Assembly: GCA_030248215.1 (NCBI GenBank)
Contig: JASANG010003525.1
Span: 124,001-188,000, forward strand
Length of the DNA stretch: 64,000 bases
Direction: 5' to 3'
DNA from: Enoplolaimus lenunculus
Taxonomy: Eukaryota > Nematoda > Enoplea > Enoplida > Thoracostomopsidae
A program made the position numbers and the translations under genes. Position 1 is the first letter of the stretch. Each line of letters opens with the position of its first letter. This document shows, one piece after another, positions 1 through 11,100 of the stretch. The notes under the pieces are model-generated. The model saw only the letters and a list, made by a program, of their open reading frames with translations. It searched no databases and was not told where the DNA came from.

Positions 1-140
1 TTTGCTAACGTCCAGCGCCGTCCGTCACCTGTCCGGCGTCCGTCACCCTGCGGTATTGTACGCAAATAACTCACGTACGATGCCGTGTAGTCACGGACGA
101 TGATGGACGGCGCCGCACAAGTATAGTGCAACCCTAAAAG
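1..140. repeat. Terminal part of a GC-rich inverted-repeat element
   Basis: GC-rich stretch in an AT-rich setting. GGCGCCGTCC-type motifs occur in both orientations, and a GCGGTATTGTACGC arm faces an ACGATGCCG arm. Read on the minus strand it matches 12212-12310 (TTAGGGTTGCACTATACTTG here, TTAGGTTTGGGCTACACTTG there), and a shorter relative is at 3481-3525. It looks like one end of a DNA transposon cut by the window edge. The superfamily cannot be told. Confidence 0.4.
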
Positions 141-784
141 TTGAAATTTCAAGACAATTTTTGTGCATACTGCGTATAACCATTTGTCTAAACAAAAAAT
201 ATAAGGTTCGGGTTTTAGTAATAAATTTAGACAATTTTGTTTTGTTGCACGTTGGCTATAATTGTCGGAAGACGCTGTGAAAATTTATTACGCAATAGCG
301 CAAATTTTGTATCTTTCAAACCCCACCAAGAGTCACACTGTTAACTCTGACTACAACACACAGCAATTATGGTTGTTAACTTTTTTAATTCAGAAAATAC
401 AAAACAAAAATTATAGCAACATCATTTTACTTAAATTGATTGCATAATTTCGTTCTCGGTATAGTATAAAAGTTGTCAGAAACTTATTTTAAACAAAAAA
501 AAACTTTTTCGCTAAATCCGTAAACGAAGTCTGACGTGTTTCTTGGCGACAAGACATTTTATTGTATGCAGTAAATTTGACAATCACACAACTCTGTAAA
601 GTCCGAACCGGATTCAAATTCAATACAACGGTACCATTTGATACTGTGAGCGCTTACGCCAGGTTCTTAACTGCAAACGATAATTTGATTCGTGTAAGGC
701 TGTAAGGGTTGTGATGTAATCAGATATTCATTTTCGTTTTTGTTAAACAATCACTATACCGTAGTACGGAACAAATTGCCACGC
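141..784. other. Unassigned AT-rich stretch
   Basis: No coding frame with splice signals, no recognised repeat and no RNA gene seen. The short open frame at 262-447 has no support beyond its length. Confidence 0.4.
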
Positions 785-980
785 CAGGTACAATCGGATG
801 TCTGACTTCGACTTCGGCAGAAAATCGACATCCAGCTCAAGTAGAATTTCTATCAGAGGTTTCGACACTTTTGGTAGTTAAATTTTGCATAGTTTTACTG
901 AATTTGTTTGTTGCGTTTCGTTTTAATAGCTTTTGGTACAATTCTGAGGAAAACGCTTTTTCGCATCCGGTTGCACCCTG
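785..980. mobile_element. hAT-like MITE with GACTTC stutter
   Basis: The left end reads CAGGTACAATCGGATG and the right end, reverse-complemented, reads CAGGGTGCAACCGGATG, so the ends are imperfect terminal inverted repeats. Just inside the left end the hexamer GACTTC is repeated. The ends match the CAGGGTGCAACCGG family at 24706-25032 and 30717-31099. No clear target duplication is seen here. Confidence 0.45.
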
Positions 981-1329
981 CGGATGCGGAAATTGTTAAA
1001 CAATCTGGTCTTCAGTTCTGAATAGCGAAACTGGATATTCAAAAATTTATTTACTAAATTTTGGTTGTCTGAACGATAGCACATATTTTAGTTGATTTTC
1101 AAGACACACAAGTTTTATATTAGGCTACAATACGACATACTTCAAAACAGAAAGTTTAGTTGGGCGAAACCGCAGAACAACCAATTACATAGGCATAAAT
1201 TTCGCTCATTTTACAAACACTCGACGGCGCTGCACAGTTACCCTTAGAAGACAAACGGAGCAACTTGCTTAACATGTATTACAACAAAAAGACTCAATGG
1301 CTTGGTTCCTGAAATCTTACTTAAGTATT
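981..1329. other. Unassigned spacer
   Basis: AT-rich sequence with no supported gene or repeat. Confidence 0.4.
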
Positions 1330-1731
1330 TACTGTAGTGACCCGAATAAGAGGGGGACTGATAGTTATTTGGCCTCTCCAGATGGCACCCCCCGGTTATT
1401 TGACTACGGACTGTTACTCATTTTTAACTGGCCACTCGCCGCCCTGCGTTACTGATATATATCTGATATTGCAAATGTCAGTCGAATTAAGCGTTTATAT
1501 GTCTTGCGATAATGCAAAGTTATACTTAAGAATGTACTTTAAAACTTAAGTACGCTTTAGATTCGAACTCAACTTTATTTGGTCCTGGAGTTATTTGTAC
1601 GTTAAAGTTAGGGAAAATGGACACTTATGGACTCTAATTAGGGTTCAAAAACTCTATCCGCTTACGGACTCTTCAGGGATACGGTCTCCGATTTAAAATG
1701 GGGGCACACTCTTGTTAGGGTCACTACAGTA
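1330..1731 (+). mobile_element. TA-flanked 0.4-kb MITE (CTGTAGTGACCC family), copy 1
   Basis: Flanked by TA on both sides. The left terminus is CTGTAGTGACCCGAATAAG, and the right terminus reverse-complements to CTGTAGTGACCC followed by a diverged stretch. The interior is shared in order with seven other copies in the window, including CGGTTACGGACTGTTATT-like and TTCGAACTCAACTTTATTTG-like blocks. No transposase is encoded. TA duplication and length suggest a Tc1/mariner-type non-autonomous element, but the superfamily is inferred from the TA alone. The open frame starting at 1337 follows the repeat homology and is not a gene. Confidence 0.75.
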
Positions 1732-2025
1732 TATATTTACATATGTTATACTTAAGTTATATTTGTTCACGCCGCCGACTTAAGTAAATACTTAACGTTT
1801 GTGCAAAAACAAAACCGCCAAATTTGAGCCATTGTCATAACATATATATTAATGGAGGCACTATGAGTCTACAATTTCATTTAGACCAAGGTTAATATGC
1901 ATAACCTGTTTATTTGTAATACATCAAATTTAGTGAGTGACTTACGAATTTACTTGACTTAATTACGCGTTTAAGAACGACAAAATGGTTAACTGCTTAC
2001 CACATTCTTAGTACTAACTTGTACT
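1732..2025. other. Spacer between two MITE copies
   Basis: About 0.3 kb of AT-rich DNA between two direct-orientation copies of the same MITE. No gene seen. Confidence 0.4.
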
Positions 2026-2415
2026 TACCGTAGTGACCAGAATAAGAGGGGGACTGATATTTATTTGGCCTCTCCAGATGGTACTCTCTTGTTGTTCGGT
2101 TACGGACTGTTATTTATTTTTAACCCGTACTCCGGCGCCCTTCGTTACCGATATATGCGGTATTGTTTCAAAAGCTTGAGCGATAATACTATGTTATACT
2201 AAGGAACTTAAGTATGCTTTAAGGTTTCGAACTCAACTTTATTTTGTCCGGAAATCATTTATGCACAATTAGGGATTATAATTCATTCGCTCAAATTAGG
2301 GTTTAAGGACTTTATCCGCTTACGGACTGTTATTAGAAATACGAACTCCTATTAATTGGGACTTAAAATGGGACCCCCTCTTGTTACCTCCCCTCTTATT
2401 CGGGTCACTACAGTA
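2026..2415 (+). mobile_element. CTGTAGTGACCC MITE, copy 2
   Basis: Starts TACCGTAGTGACCAGAATAA and ends in GGGTCACTACAGTA. Same orientation as the copy at 1330, with internal shortening after the GATATATGCGG block. TA flanks on both sides. Confidence 0.75.
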
Positions 2416-4074
2416 AGTAAACTTTCAGAAATCCAGCCAATTTTCAAAGCTATCCATCTTTCAAATTCAAAACTTTCTTAGAAATTCAAGAATGTAAAGA
2501 CGTGTATTGAAATTTCCAGACAATGTTAAATTTAAATGTTCATATGCTGCTGGTTTATCAGCAGAACTAAGAAAGTTTTCAATTTTGATTCACAACAATC
2601 GTTTCGAAACGGAATATCAATCTTGCGATGTCAAACAAAGCACGAATTAGATACACAACTTGCTGGAGTATTAAATTAGGAGCGGGGCATACGGTGGACA
2701 ACACACGGAATATACAAATAACGACTATAATTATATAAACAGACATTATAAGCATAGAATGTAAAATAAGCGTTTCATTAATTGCAAATATCAGGGCTCC
2801 AACGGAATTCCGATTCCGGCTAAAATTTAGATCAAAGGGTTCCGATTCCAATTCCGACTAGCTGCTATCCCGATGTCGGTATTGTCCCTTTACGGTTATG
2901 AATTTTTAAGGTGATTGAACTTTGATTTTGCCTGTTGTTTCGTTCGTTTGCGCTTAATCTGAGTAAACATTCGCACTTGTTACTTGAATAGCATCTTGCA
3001 GGCAGAGCAAATTATGTAACTGCAACTGAAAACGTTAATTTGTACCTTTAAACGAATAACAAAATATTAACTTTAAATTCTGTTTCATACAGGCACACAT
3101 ATTATCCCCACAAATTTTCAAATATAGCTCGATATTTGGTCCGACAATCCTAGTTGAAGATATGTATTCACTTTATCTGCTGTATTTTAGATTTTCAGAA
3201 TCCACGGCAGCGAAATCTACCTTCGATATTTTATTCTCGGCAAATGTCAAGGTTTGCTTACTATACTAATGAAATCTATTTCATTTTTAGCAAAACATCT
3301 TAACTTCCACAAACAAAATTTTGATACCGGAATTTTTAATTCCGGTAAAAATTTAACGGAACCGAAAGGTGAAAAAGTGCCAGAACCAGAATTCCTGTTA
3401 AAATATGGCTTCCGACAAAATGTACTTCCGATTGAAACCCTGGCAAATATCATTAATGCTTGCGAAAACTTGTAATATACCATACGGTGACGGACGGCGC
3501 CGAACGTCGACAGACGTTGTCAATCAACTCTTGACGTTTAATACTGAAACAATGAACGAATTATGTTTACGTTAGAAACCTAAAAAATTTTGATGAATAT
3601 AGGAATCAGTTATTTACCTCATCATTACATTTATAACCCATTAGTATATATCTGCGACCAAGACTTGAGTTCGTTGCCGTTCTCTTGCAACCTTAACTTT
3701 TACGCTAATTCAAAATCTATCATACAGGAAAAATTTGAACTAACATATGGATGGTATAAATTTTCAAAGTTTATTTACTGTTTAAAATTGAACTCAAAAC
3801 CAGCCAACTAACATTCATTAGATTCTAAGCCACCGAGATCCAATACAGAACTCAAAACAGCTTGTTAGAATAACGATAGGCACAAAACATTACAAACATA
3901 CAAACAACACTTTGATAACAGTACATATTACCAAGAGTGGATGATGCATACTTCAACAAGAGTATGTGTACCCAGCGCACGTTGCGTTGTCTGACCGACC
4001 TTCTTATTTAGAAGGGGTGGTACGTTGAACAAATATTTTGAATTTTAGCTAAAGTCGCTCCAGTAATATTCTTA
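2416..4074. other. Unassigned stretch with small repeat fragments
   Basis: Contains a GATTCC/ATTCCG stutter at 2790-2872, a GGACGGCGCCG fragment at 3481-3525 related to the element at position 1, and a 3937-4030 fragment matching one end of the element at 54653-54995 (GTACCCAGCGCACGTTGC). The open frames at 2579-2851, 3247-3483 and 3590-3811 have no splice or homology support. Confidence 0.4.
2790..2872. repeat. GATTCC hexamer stutter
   Basis: Reads ATTCCGATTCCGGCTAAAAT and later GGTTCCGATTCCAATTCCGA, a period-6 pattern next to CAGGGCTCCAACGGA at 2793. This is the same layout as the ends of the hAT-like MITEs, with a different hexamer. No partner end was found. Confidence 0.35.
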
Positions 4075-4352
4075 AAACCCGAGTCACACGTGCAAGTTTT
4101 TGCTGCGAAAACTTGCAGCTGCAACTTGCACTTGCAAGTTTGTCTAAAATCCCGTTCGAAAAACTTGCAGCTGTAAATAATTCATTAAAATTCAAAGCTA
4201 TAAATTTAGTCCACATGTGTGAATAACCATACAAATTCAGTGAATTTATTGAATCCGGTTTCTTATTGGCTGATGAAAAAATGCAAGTTCTGTGTGCAAT
4301 TTACAGCTGCAAGGTTTAGACGCAAAAACTTGTACGTGTGAATAGGGCTTTA
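4075..4352. mobile_element. CTTGCAGCTGCAA-rich MITE, copy 1
   Basis: The left end carries GTCACACGTGCAAGTTTTTG and the right end ACTTGTACGTGTGAATAGGG, which are inverted relatives of one another. The interior has repeated, mostly palindromic ACTTGCAGCTGCAACTTGCA-like blocks. Related copies are at 14910-15035 and 56631-56865. The last suggests a TTAA target site. Confidence 0.55.
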
Positions 4353-5250
4353 CTCCTGCGTTTACTATATGGTTTAAGTGGTGACCAACCCCACCCACGC
4401 AATTTACGATAAATGGGCAAAAATACATTTGAACCATGTGGAACCCCAGTAGTTGCACACTATTGTCTAACAGTGATCATTCACTCTTGATATAACCGCA
4501 AAAGCCAACAACTTAATTTACAATTTCTAGAAATAGACGTTATTTCGTAAAAACTATAAACAATTATAGTAACGCTCAAAACAGTACGTAACTGAATGAA
4601 AACAAATGCCAGTACTACCGATTTGGGTTTTTGAGGCACCTCGACACTCCACAGTAACATTTTTTCCTCGAGTGTCACCGACTGCTGCCAACTGTTGTCA
4701 AAATTAAAAAAACCCGTAACTTCGAAATTAGCAGCGGACCAATTTCTCATTGTTCAAATCGGCGGACGATAAACCTGCCTAAACCTAAGCCTAAACCTAT
4801 AAAGTTTCCATAATTCCGCCACGAGCGTAAATGTTTCACTTTTTGACACGAAACATGTTTCAGTATACTTGCACAAATACAACTGTTTGTCACCAAAACA
4901 TTTACGCAGTCGTTTCTCAAACTACTGGCGAACATTTACATTTCAAACAACTTACACCAATTCATGGCACACAGGCGAATGGTGCCTTGAGTAACGTTCT
5001 GAACTGCCATTGAGTACCGCTACGACATAACACAAAGAAAGCGAAAAAAAAAGCTAAATTGCACACAAACAATAACATTATTTTAATTTAAACTAGCACT
5101 GGAATACAAACAACATATTTAAACCAAACACCATCAAATATTATTCCACCTAAAAGCATAATCAGCTAATCAGCCGGTATTCCAGCAATCTATAAACATG
5201 CCAACTTACATAATCAGCTCTAACTGTGTATAAACACCTCGAGGTCTCTT
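4353..5250. other. Unassigned stretch
   Basis: A short CCCAGTAGTTGCACACTATT fragment near 4445 resembles the terminal repeat at 54653-54995, and CCTAAACCTAAGCCTAAACC at 4779 is TTAGGC-like. No supported gene. Confidence 0.35.
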
Positions 5251-5255
5251 TCGAT

Positions 5256-5441
5256 TGATATCTATATCTATCTACCTATCTATCTATATCTATCTATCTA
5301 TATCTATCTATCTATATCTATCTATCTATCTATATCTATCTATATATATCTATCTATCTATATCTATCTATCTATCTATATCTATCTATCTATATCTATC
5401 TATCTATCTCTATTTATCTATCTATCTATTTATCTATTTCT
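5256..5441. repeat. TATC/TATATC microsatellite
   Basis: About 185 bp of tandem TATC interspersed with TATATC, fading into TATT at the right edge. It yields an open frame of Ile/Tyr/Leu/Ser repeats on the plus strand that is an artefact of the repeat. Confidence 0.95.
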
Positions 5442-5525
5442 CACAATCTTCGACTTTAATACTACAAACTTGGATTTCAGTTACACTAAACAAATATTTC
5501 GTGGATTCGACCCACATAAACATCA

Positions 5526-5682
5526 CTGGGCGCAACGGTTTTCTACAGAACTGCAATAGAATAACCTTAAGCTTTAGACTATTATTTTTCGCTTAAGCGT
5601 TGGTATAAGTTCACTTTTGCACTTAGGCTTAGGTTTAAGGAAAATGCTTATACTACTGTTACCGCCCTGTTCTGCACGTTGT
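5526..5682 (+). mobile_element. TTAGGC-MITE, copy 1 (diverged)
   Basis: Family layout, best seen at 29094-29284 and 26970-27163: an end like GGCCAATGTAAAGAWCAGGG followed by GCGGAAC, a CTGCAATAGAGTAAGCTTAA-like block, degenerate GCTTAGG hexamers, then TATGCTTATACTACTGTTAC and GGCCCTGTTCTATACATTGG, the inverted relative of the first end. Here the left end is worn (GGGCGCAACGG) and the right end reads TACCGCCCTGTTCTGCACGT. No coding capacity. Confidence 0.5.
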
Positions 5683-5893
5683 CAAATACGCTTTCTATAT
5701 CTGTTGCGTACTATTCTCAAAAGGTTTTTATTTCGTTGTATCCGACTATTGGCGCGAACACAAGTTACAAACCGTAAAACCCATTCACCAAAAAAATGTA
5801 CCGTCCATCTCAACAGCATAAGCTTCACTACTTCACTAGGCAAAGCTAATACAACACACAAAAACAGCACTGCGCAATATACAAACAATCAAC

Positions 5894-6061
5894 CAGTGGC
5901 GGATCCAGGATCTGAAAATGGGGGCAAAATTTCACAGGTAATAAACTTATTTTTGACCCACACACAAACCACGAACTATTGCCATAAAATTGCTATATAA
6001 TTTTTGTCGAGATGCTGTTGGATGGGCATGCCCGAGGTGGCCCCCCATGGATCCGCCATTG
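5894..6061. mobile_element. hAT MITE (CAGTGGCGGATC family), copy 1
   Basis: 168-bp element with terminal inverted repeats CAGTGGCGGATCCA and TGGATCCGCCATTG. A perfect 8-bp direct repeat CAATCAAC lies at 5886-5893 and 6062-6069. An 8-bp duplication and CAGTGG ends are typical of the hAT superfamily. No coding capacity. A closely similar copy with its own perfect 8-bp duplication is at 61134-61308, which argues for fairly recent activity. Confidence 0.9.
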
Positions 6062-6069
6062 CAATCAAC

Positions 6070-6958
6070 ACTTCACTACTGTCAAATTTTCAGTTCTTTG
6101 ATTAGCTGAATCCAAAATACTCAACATTACGAGCACAGCAGCGAATGCCCGTTTTTAAGATAGGTACAAGTAATAGTTTCGGACAGCACCTGTATATTAC
6201 TCGATTCTCCGATCCCCAAAACTTTCTGCACGGTCAGCAACCAACATAGCGACATCAAACGGCAAACGGATACCTGCTCAGGGATGGGCGGTCCCAGTCT
6301 CCGACTCTGTCTCGGCAAGTCTGTTGATTTCGCTGGTCTCGGTCTCGGTCTTCCTTTTTCTGAGTCTCAGTGGTTTGCAAATTGAGACCAAAAGAGGTGA
6401 AAAAGCGATAAACAATAGCTATTAGCTATGTTAGTTTGAGTGGAAGAAAGGACATAGCAATGTTTTACTCGTATTTTGGACTAAATGAATCTACGTGAAC
6501 CACTTAAAAGTATATACTTGTTTACTTTCCTCCACACTAAGGCTCAAGTTCCCCTAAATCGATTTTTTATTACACTATAAGATGGATGGCTTAGGGTTAG
6601 GTTTACGCATCAGCTTGGGCACGGACGTGCGAAAGTAAACAAGTAAATAAAATTGCACAGCACAAGCAAAGTGAATGTGCTTTATAGAGAGTTGATCATT
6701 AAGTAATGTATTCATTAATCTTGGCACTGGTAGTCGCATGTAATCCGCTTAAGTTCATTTCATATGTGTGCAACGTGTCTTATAATTGGAGTTGGTGATA
6801 GTATTGTGAAAGGCCAATCGTTGTGCGTGTACCATCATTCTTACGTGATAAGTAAAGTGAAAAATAAAGTTCGGCGGCGAATTACTAGTTTAACTGCTAT
6901 ACACTTCCGTAAATGAGATAAGGGAGGTAAGCATAAAACAAAACACACACTGGGTCAT
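6070..6958. other. Unassigned stretch with GGTCTC stutter
   Basis: Around 6283-6370 a CAGGGATGGGCGGTCCCAGT start is followed by GGTCTCGGTCTCGGTCTTCC, a period-6 stutter like those of the hAT-like MITEs. The rest shows no gene or known repeat. Confidence 0.35.
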
Positions 6959-7290
6959 TCCTTCGTGTAGGGATTGTAACCAGTTGCATGCTCTTGTAAG
7001 AAAACCATTATACGCTCTTGGTGTTACCAAGAATGGGTGATGATTTTTTCGCAAAAGTACTAAACTGGGTACATTCTGCGTAGCGAGGAATATTCCCAGT
7101 GCGCGTCGCGTTTTTGGCCTATAGCCTTTTATTCGGGGGATGTTCGAGCATTTATCTAAGTATTAATGGTTAAGTAAAATCATTGACCCGCGCGTACTCA
7201 TATTTTTTATGCTGCAAGCAAAACTTCCCATCAAATAAGGGGGTACGGACAAAACGCAACATGTGTTGGTATATTTTGCACCACTCACTT
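6959..7290. mobile_element. GGGTACATTCT element, degraded copy
   Basis: Contains AACTGGGTACATTCTGCG, CCCAGTGCGCGTCGCGTTTT, and in inverted order ACAAAACGCAACATGTGTTG with a TATATTTTGCACCACTC end. Same order of blocks as the better copy at 54653-54995, but worn and with extra sequence on the left. Confidence 0.45.
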
Positions 7291-7794
7291 TTTGGTTCGA
7301 TACATACTGTTGTTTAACGAGTCATTATCGACGGTTAGTCTTATAAAGCAAGCGATGCAAAAAATGACGGTATTTTCAAAACGAAAGCACATTTTTCCGC
7401 CAAGAATATTTACAAAATTTTTCATTCAGTAGTTGCTTGCTAAAAGAATGCTTTTGATTGTTCACAGAAAAGCACAATTATTTCGTAAACAAAGTTCAAC
7501 CGCTTCAAGTTATACAAAAGATGTATTCCACATAACCTTTACACACGAAAAGATAACATAAACAGTGGCCCTATTATGTCACAAATATTATATACAATTT
7601 TACAACAATATGCTTCAAGGTCGATCTGGTATAGCGAACGACCATACTTTCCATATATAAACACGGTCATATCAATTGTCACAATTTTCCAGCCTGAAGC
7701 TTTTACCACACTATTTATAATTTTTGACTGTTTATTCTTCTATCTGGCACCGCATGCCGTATTGTCAATCCAAAACTTCAGTACAAACCACAAT
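7291..7794. other. 3' flank of the zinc-finger gene
   Basis: No coding signal on the minus strand. It holds candidate polyadenylation signals for the upstream gene (see 7731-7736). Confidence 0.4.
7731..7736 (-). promoter_or_regulatory. Candidate polyadenylation signal
   Basis: TTTATT on the plus strand is AATAAA on the minus strand, about 60 nt past the stop codon of the zinc-finger gene. A second AATAAA at 7794-7799 overlaps the stop codon itself, which would leave almost no 3' UTR, so the distal one is preferred. Confidence 0.4.
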
Positions 7795-8123
7795 TTATTC
7801 CACAATGTCCACAACTACCACTTCATCAGTGCCTCTTTCACTGGCTCCGGTACTCGCCATCAGACTTCCACTAGTTTGCTTGCGGCATACCTGATTGCTA
7901 GCCATCTCGCTCCAGACAGGAGGCAATCCAACCGCAGCTCTTGCTTGACTTCGGCTCAGTTGTCTCTCAAGGGTTGCAATTCTCAATTTCATACGTCGAA
8001 TCACTGTGTTTACTTTTTTAAGACACATCGTACAAACACCATCGCATTCGTGATCGTTCGCCAAAAAAGCTCGTGAAAGCTCAACCGCTGCCGACTCTGT
8101 CATTGACGATACAGAATCAATGT
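7795..8123 (-). CDS. Zinc-finger gene exon 11 (last)
   Basis: Acceptor GTGTTGTAG, phase 1 in; TAA stop at 7795-7797. Contains NDHECDGVCTMCLKKVNTVI (C-x3-C-x2-C), then RRMKLRIATLERQLSRSQ with leucine-type heptads, a likely short coiled coil for dimerisation. The protein ends DEVVVVDIVE, an acid-flanked hydrophobic core at the very C-terminus. Confidence 0.9.
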
Positions 8124-11100
8124 CTACAACACAAACAAAATTAAATATAAAGACATAAATTAAATCTACAAAAATTGAAGTAAACTCACAAATAAATTGA
8201 ACCTGTTACAGTACTGACGGTCAAATATTAACTATAAGAGCGTGCCGACTGGAACTTCCGATTCTCCCGGTGTCCCAATGTTCGGGTAAGTCTAAACCTA
8301 TCTCCCAGCAAGCTTAATTCTAAGCATATCTTCAATTCACAGTGTTCCAGTTTCCAATGGTCAGACCTTTACAATTAACATAGACCGTATTGCTAATACA
8401 CAACTACCGATGCCCGCAACACCAATAAATTAAACGTAACCATACATAAATTAGCAAAAGTCAAATGTACATATATAACTTTAAACATGTTACAATAACA
8501 GTCAGGGTATTATCAGTCGAGGTTTCCGGATAAGTTTAGAGGGCCAAAATTAAATACTGTATGCTTATAAGTACAACATTTTAGTAACAAACTACACTTC
8601 CTGTTCTATCTCACGCGCTAGTGGTAAACTTCAACACTCATAAAATCAAGCGATTAATTTCATGTAAAATGTTGACAATCAGAAACAAATCATTTTGCAA
8701 CTTTCTACGGATTGTTAAAACTGTCGAGAATTTGTTCAACGGCGCCATAAAAATCAATGAAAAAACTCACCACTTTCGGCTTCACAAGCAAGCTCCGATC
8801 CTTGCCCACTGGAATCGGCAGTAGCCGCTTCAGAATCATTGAGCCGACTACCTTTATCACTTGCTTGACGCGGTCCAATGTCACCGCGTACAGACATTTC
8901 GGCATCCCGCGCAATTTTGGGTATACTCCGACTAGCTATGTCATAATTGTCTGTTCTACGCACGCATACACTTGAACGCTTAATTGCTGTCTCGATCAGT
9001 TCTGCGAGTAGCCGTTTGATTGTATTTGGAGCTGGAATCGTTAACAAATTGCGATATATATTAGCAACAAGAGCCGACGACGGTAGAAATGTCTTTCCAG
9101 TGGATGCACCGGAACTAGTTTGTGAGGTTATTCCTTGGACCGGCGTTCTTGAGACCCTGTTCCGTCTCCCTGGGGACACTTGCGTGGGCGAAACTAAAGA
9201 AAACTGTCTCATGGCAGGGATGCTATCTGCTGTGGAGACACCAATCGGGCTCGCATGATCAGATCCAGAGTGTGACTTTTCATAACTGAATTCAGGTTGA
9301 CACTCCAGCACTTGTATCGCCGGATCTGGTTCTGTGTCAATTGCGATTTCAACTGGACAATAACGGCCTCGTTTAGGCCTGGTTGGAATAGGCAACGGAG
9401 ATTTTATAACAGCCGCAGCGGGCCGTTTACGAGTACCAGGAGATATCTAGAATAACAAAACGTATATAAACGATTGCAAAACCGGTCTTTATCAATTAAT
9501 TCAAAACATGCAAGGTTTAGCGTGGCACTTTTTACCATACCTTCTCAAACCCAATTTGATAGAATTATTCTATTTGGAACCCAATGTGTGTCATTGACGA
9601 ATGAGATTAGTTCGAAAATGTGTTGCTACAAAAAGCAAACAAATCCAAATATGGAGACATTACATTTCTGATCAGGAATTTTTATATTATTATTGTGTCA
9701 GTAATACATACCACTTCCTCAAAGCATTGTTTAAAATCATAGTAAACTCAACAGCACAACGAAAATTCAAATTTTTAAAAACTGTCTATCTCTGTGTATT
9801 AACAAATTCGCGTGTCCTGCCATGCCCAACAACTGTTTACCTTTGCATTTACCATAATAATGTCTTCATCATCGGCACTGGAACATTCCACAGTTGCTTC
9901 ATCATGCTCCCGAATCTCACTTTGGCTCTCAGTAACACTAACCGTACCTAAACCAGCTGTGCTCGTATTTTCACAAGTGCTTTGCAAACAGTCGCCACCG
10001 CTCAATTCCTGAGAAACTCCACTTTCTTCTGACTTTTTGCCATCAAGTTGCAGCAACTTAGTTGTCGAATCAGTCTCAATACTGGAACTAGCCGGTAAAT
10101 CAGGCTCGGATGAAAAAGAATCATGCAGATTCGTAACTGCTGCCGCCGTATTTCTACGTGATACAGCGGTTGCTGCCGTTCTTTTGGTTGGTGAATTTGC
10201 TAAAGTATCCCAAAACGCGTCTTTATCTTGCACGCCTGGATGCGATATGTCTAGAATTATAACAAAGCAAACATATTTTAGTAATTTCTCTGTAGAATTT
10301 TTGTTTTTGTCCAAATAGCTGAAAAGTTTTTGACATTATACGTACTACTTTCTAAAACTGTGGGAAAAACAAACTTGCTATACTTTCAACGTTGAAGTTG
10401 TCACTCTTTTATACAACAGAGATCAATTTCAAAAGGCATGAACTTTCACAATACAATTTAGATACCTTCAACCTAATCAAACAACAGTAAAAAAACCTAA
10501 AAACGCCAATACCTTTATTGGCATCATTCAAATCTGTATCTTCTACCACCGATACATCTTCTGCAACCAAATCATTCATGTCATGCCCCTTTTTCCAAAC
10601 GCCTCCCTTCTCATCTTTATCTCTTCTACCACTATTATCAGTTCCGCTCGCTTTCATTTCGCCCCTGACATCACTCGCTCCCTCGGTATTACCTTCATCT
10701 TGCGCCTCGCCAACAGATGTTTCCACAATAGTCAATGAAGCCGTATCATCGTCATCGACAACCCCAAGCATTCCAGAATTCTCATCCCGACATGGCACTA
10801 ACGATCCAGTTGGTTCGTTATTTTTTATTTCATTCATTTCACCGTATACTTCGGATGACTCAACAATTTCAATATCGTTCCCATCATCGATTTCTTGATC
10901 TTCGGCCCTGCTACAAACACTAGTCGTAGAAGCGTCTCTCTGTTTCCTCACAATGGTTTGCGCAACCGCCGCTCGAACCCGTGCCGTGATTTCATTTACC
11001 GCCTGTCCAGACGGAAATGTAATTTCAGATTCAGCGGCTGTTATGCAACTCTCGCCGGATCTCAAATCATCAGGATAAGAACATCTGTCCTGTATTGACT

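Noticed and set aside
4049-4935. Chain of four minus-strand frames of 61-89 codons
   Set aside because: Partly MITE sequence; no consistent splice phases and no family-like sequence.
5255-5596. 113-codon open frame rich in Ile, Tyr, Leu and Ser
   Set aside because: Encoded by the TATC microsatellite.
7576-8076. 166-codon plus-strand frame
   Set aside because: Antisense shadow of the last exon of the zinc-finger gene, whose minus-strand frame fits splice phases.
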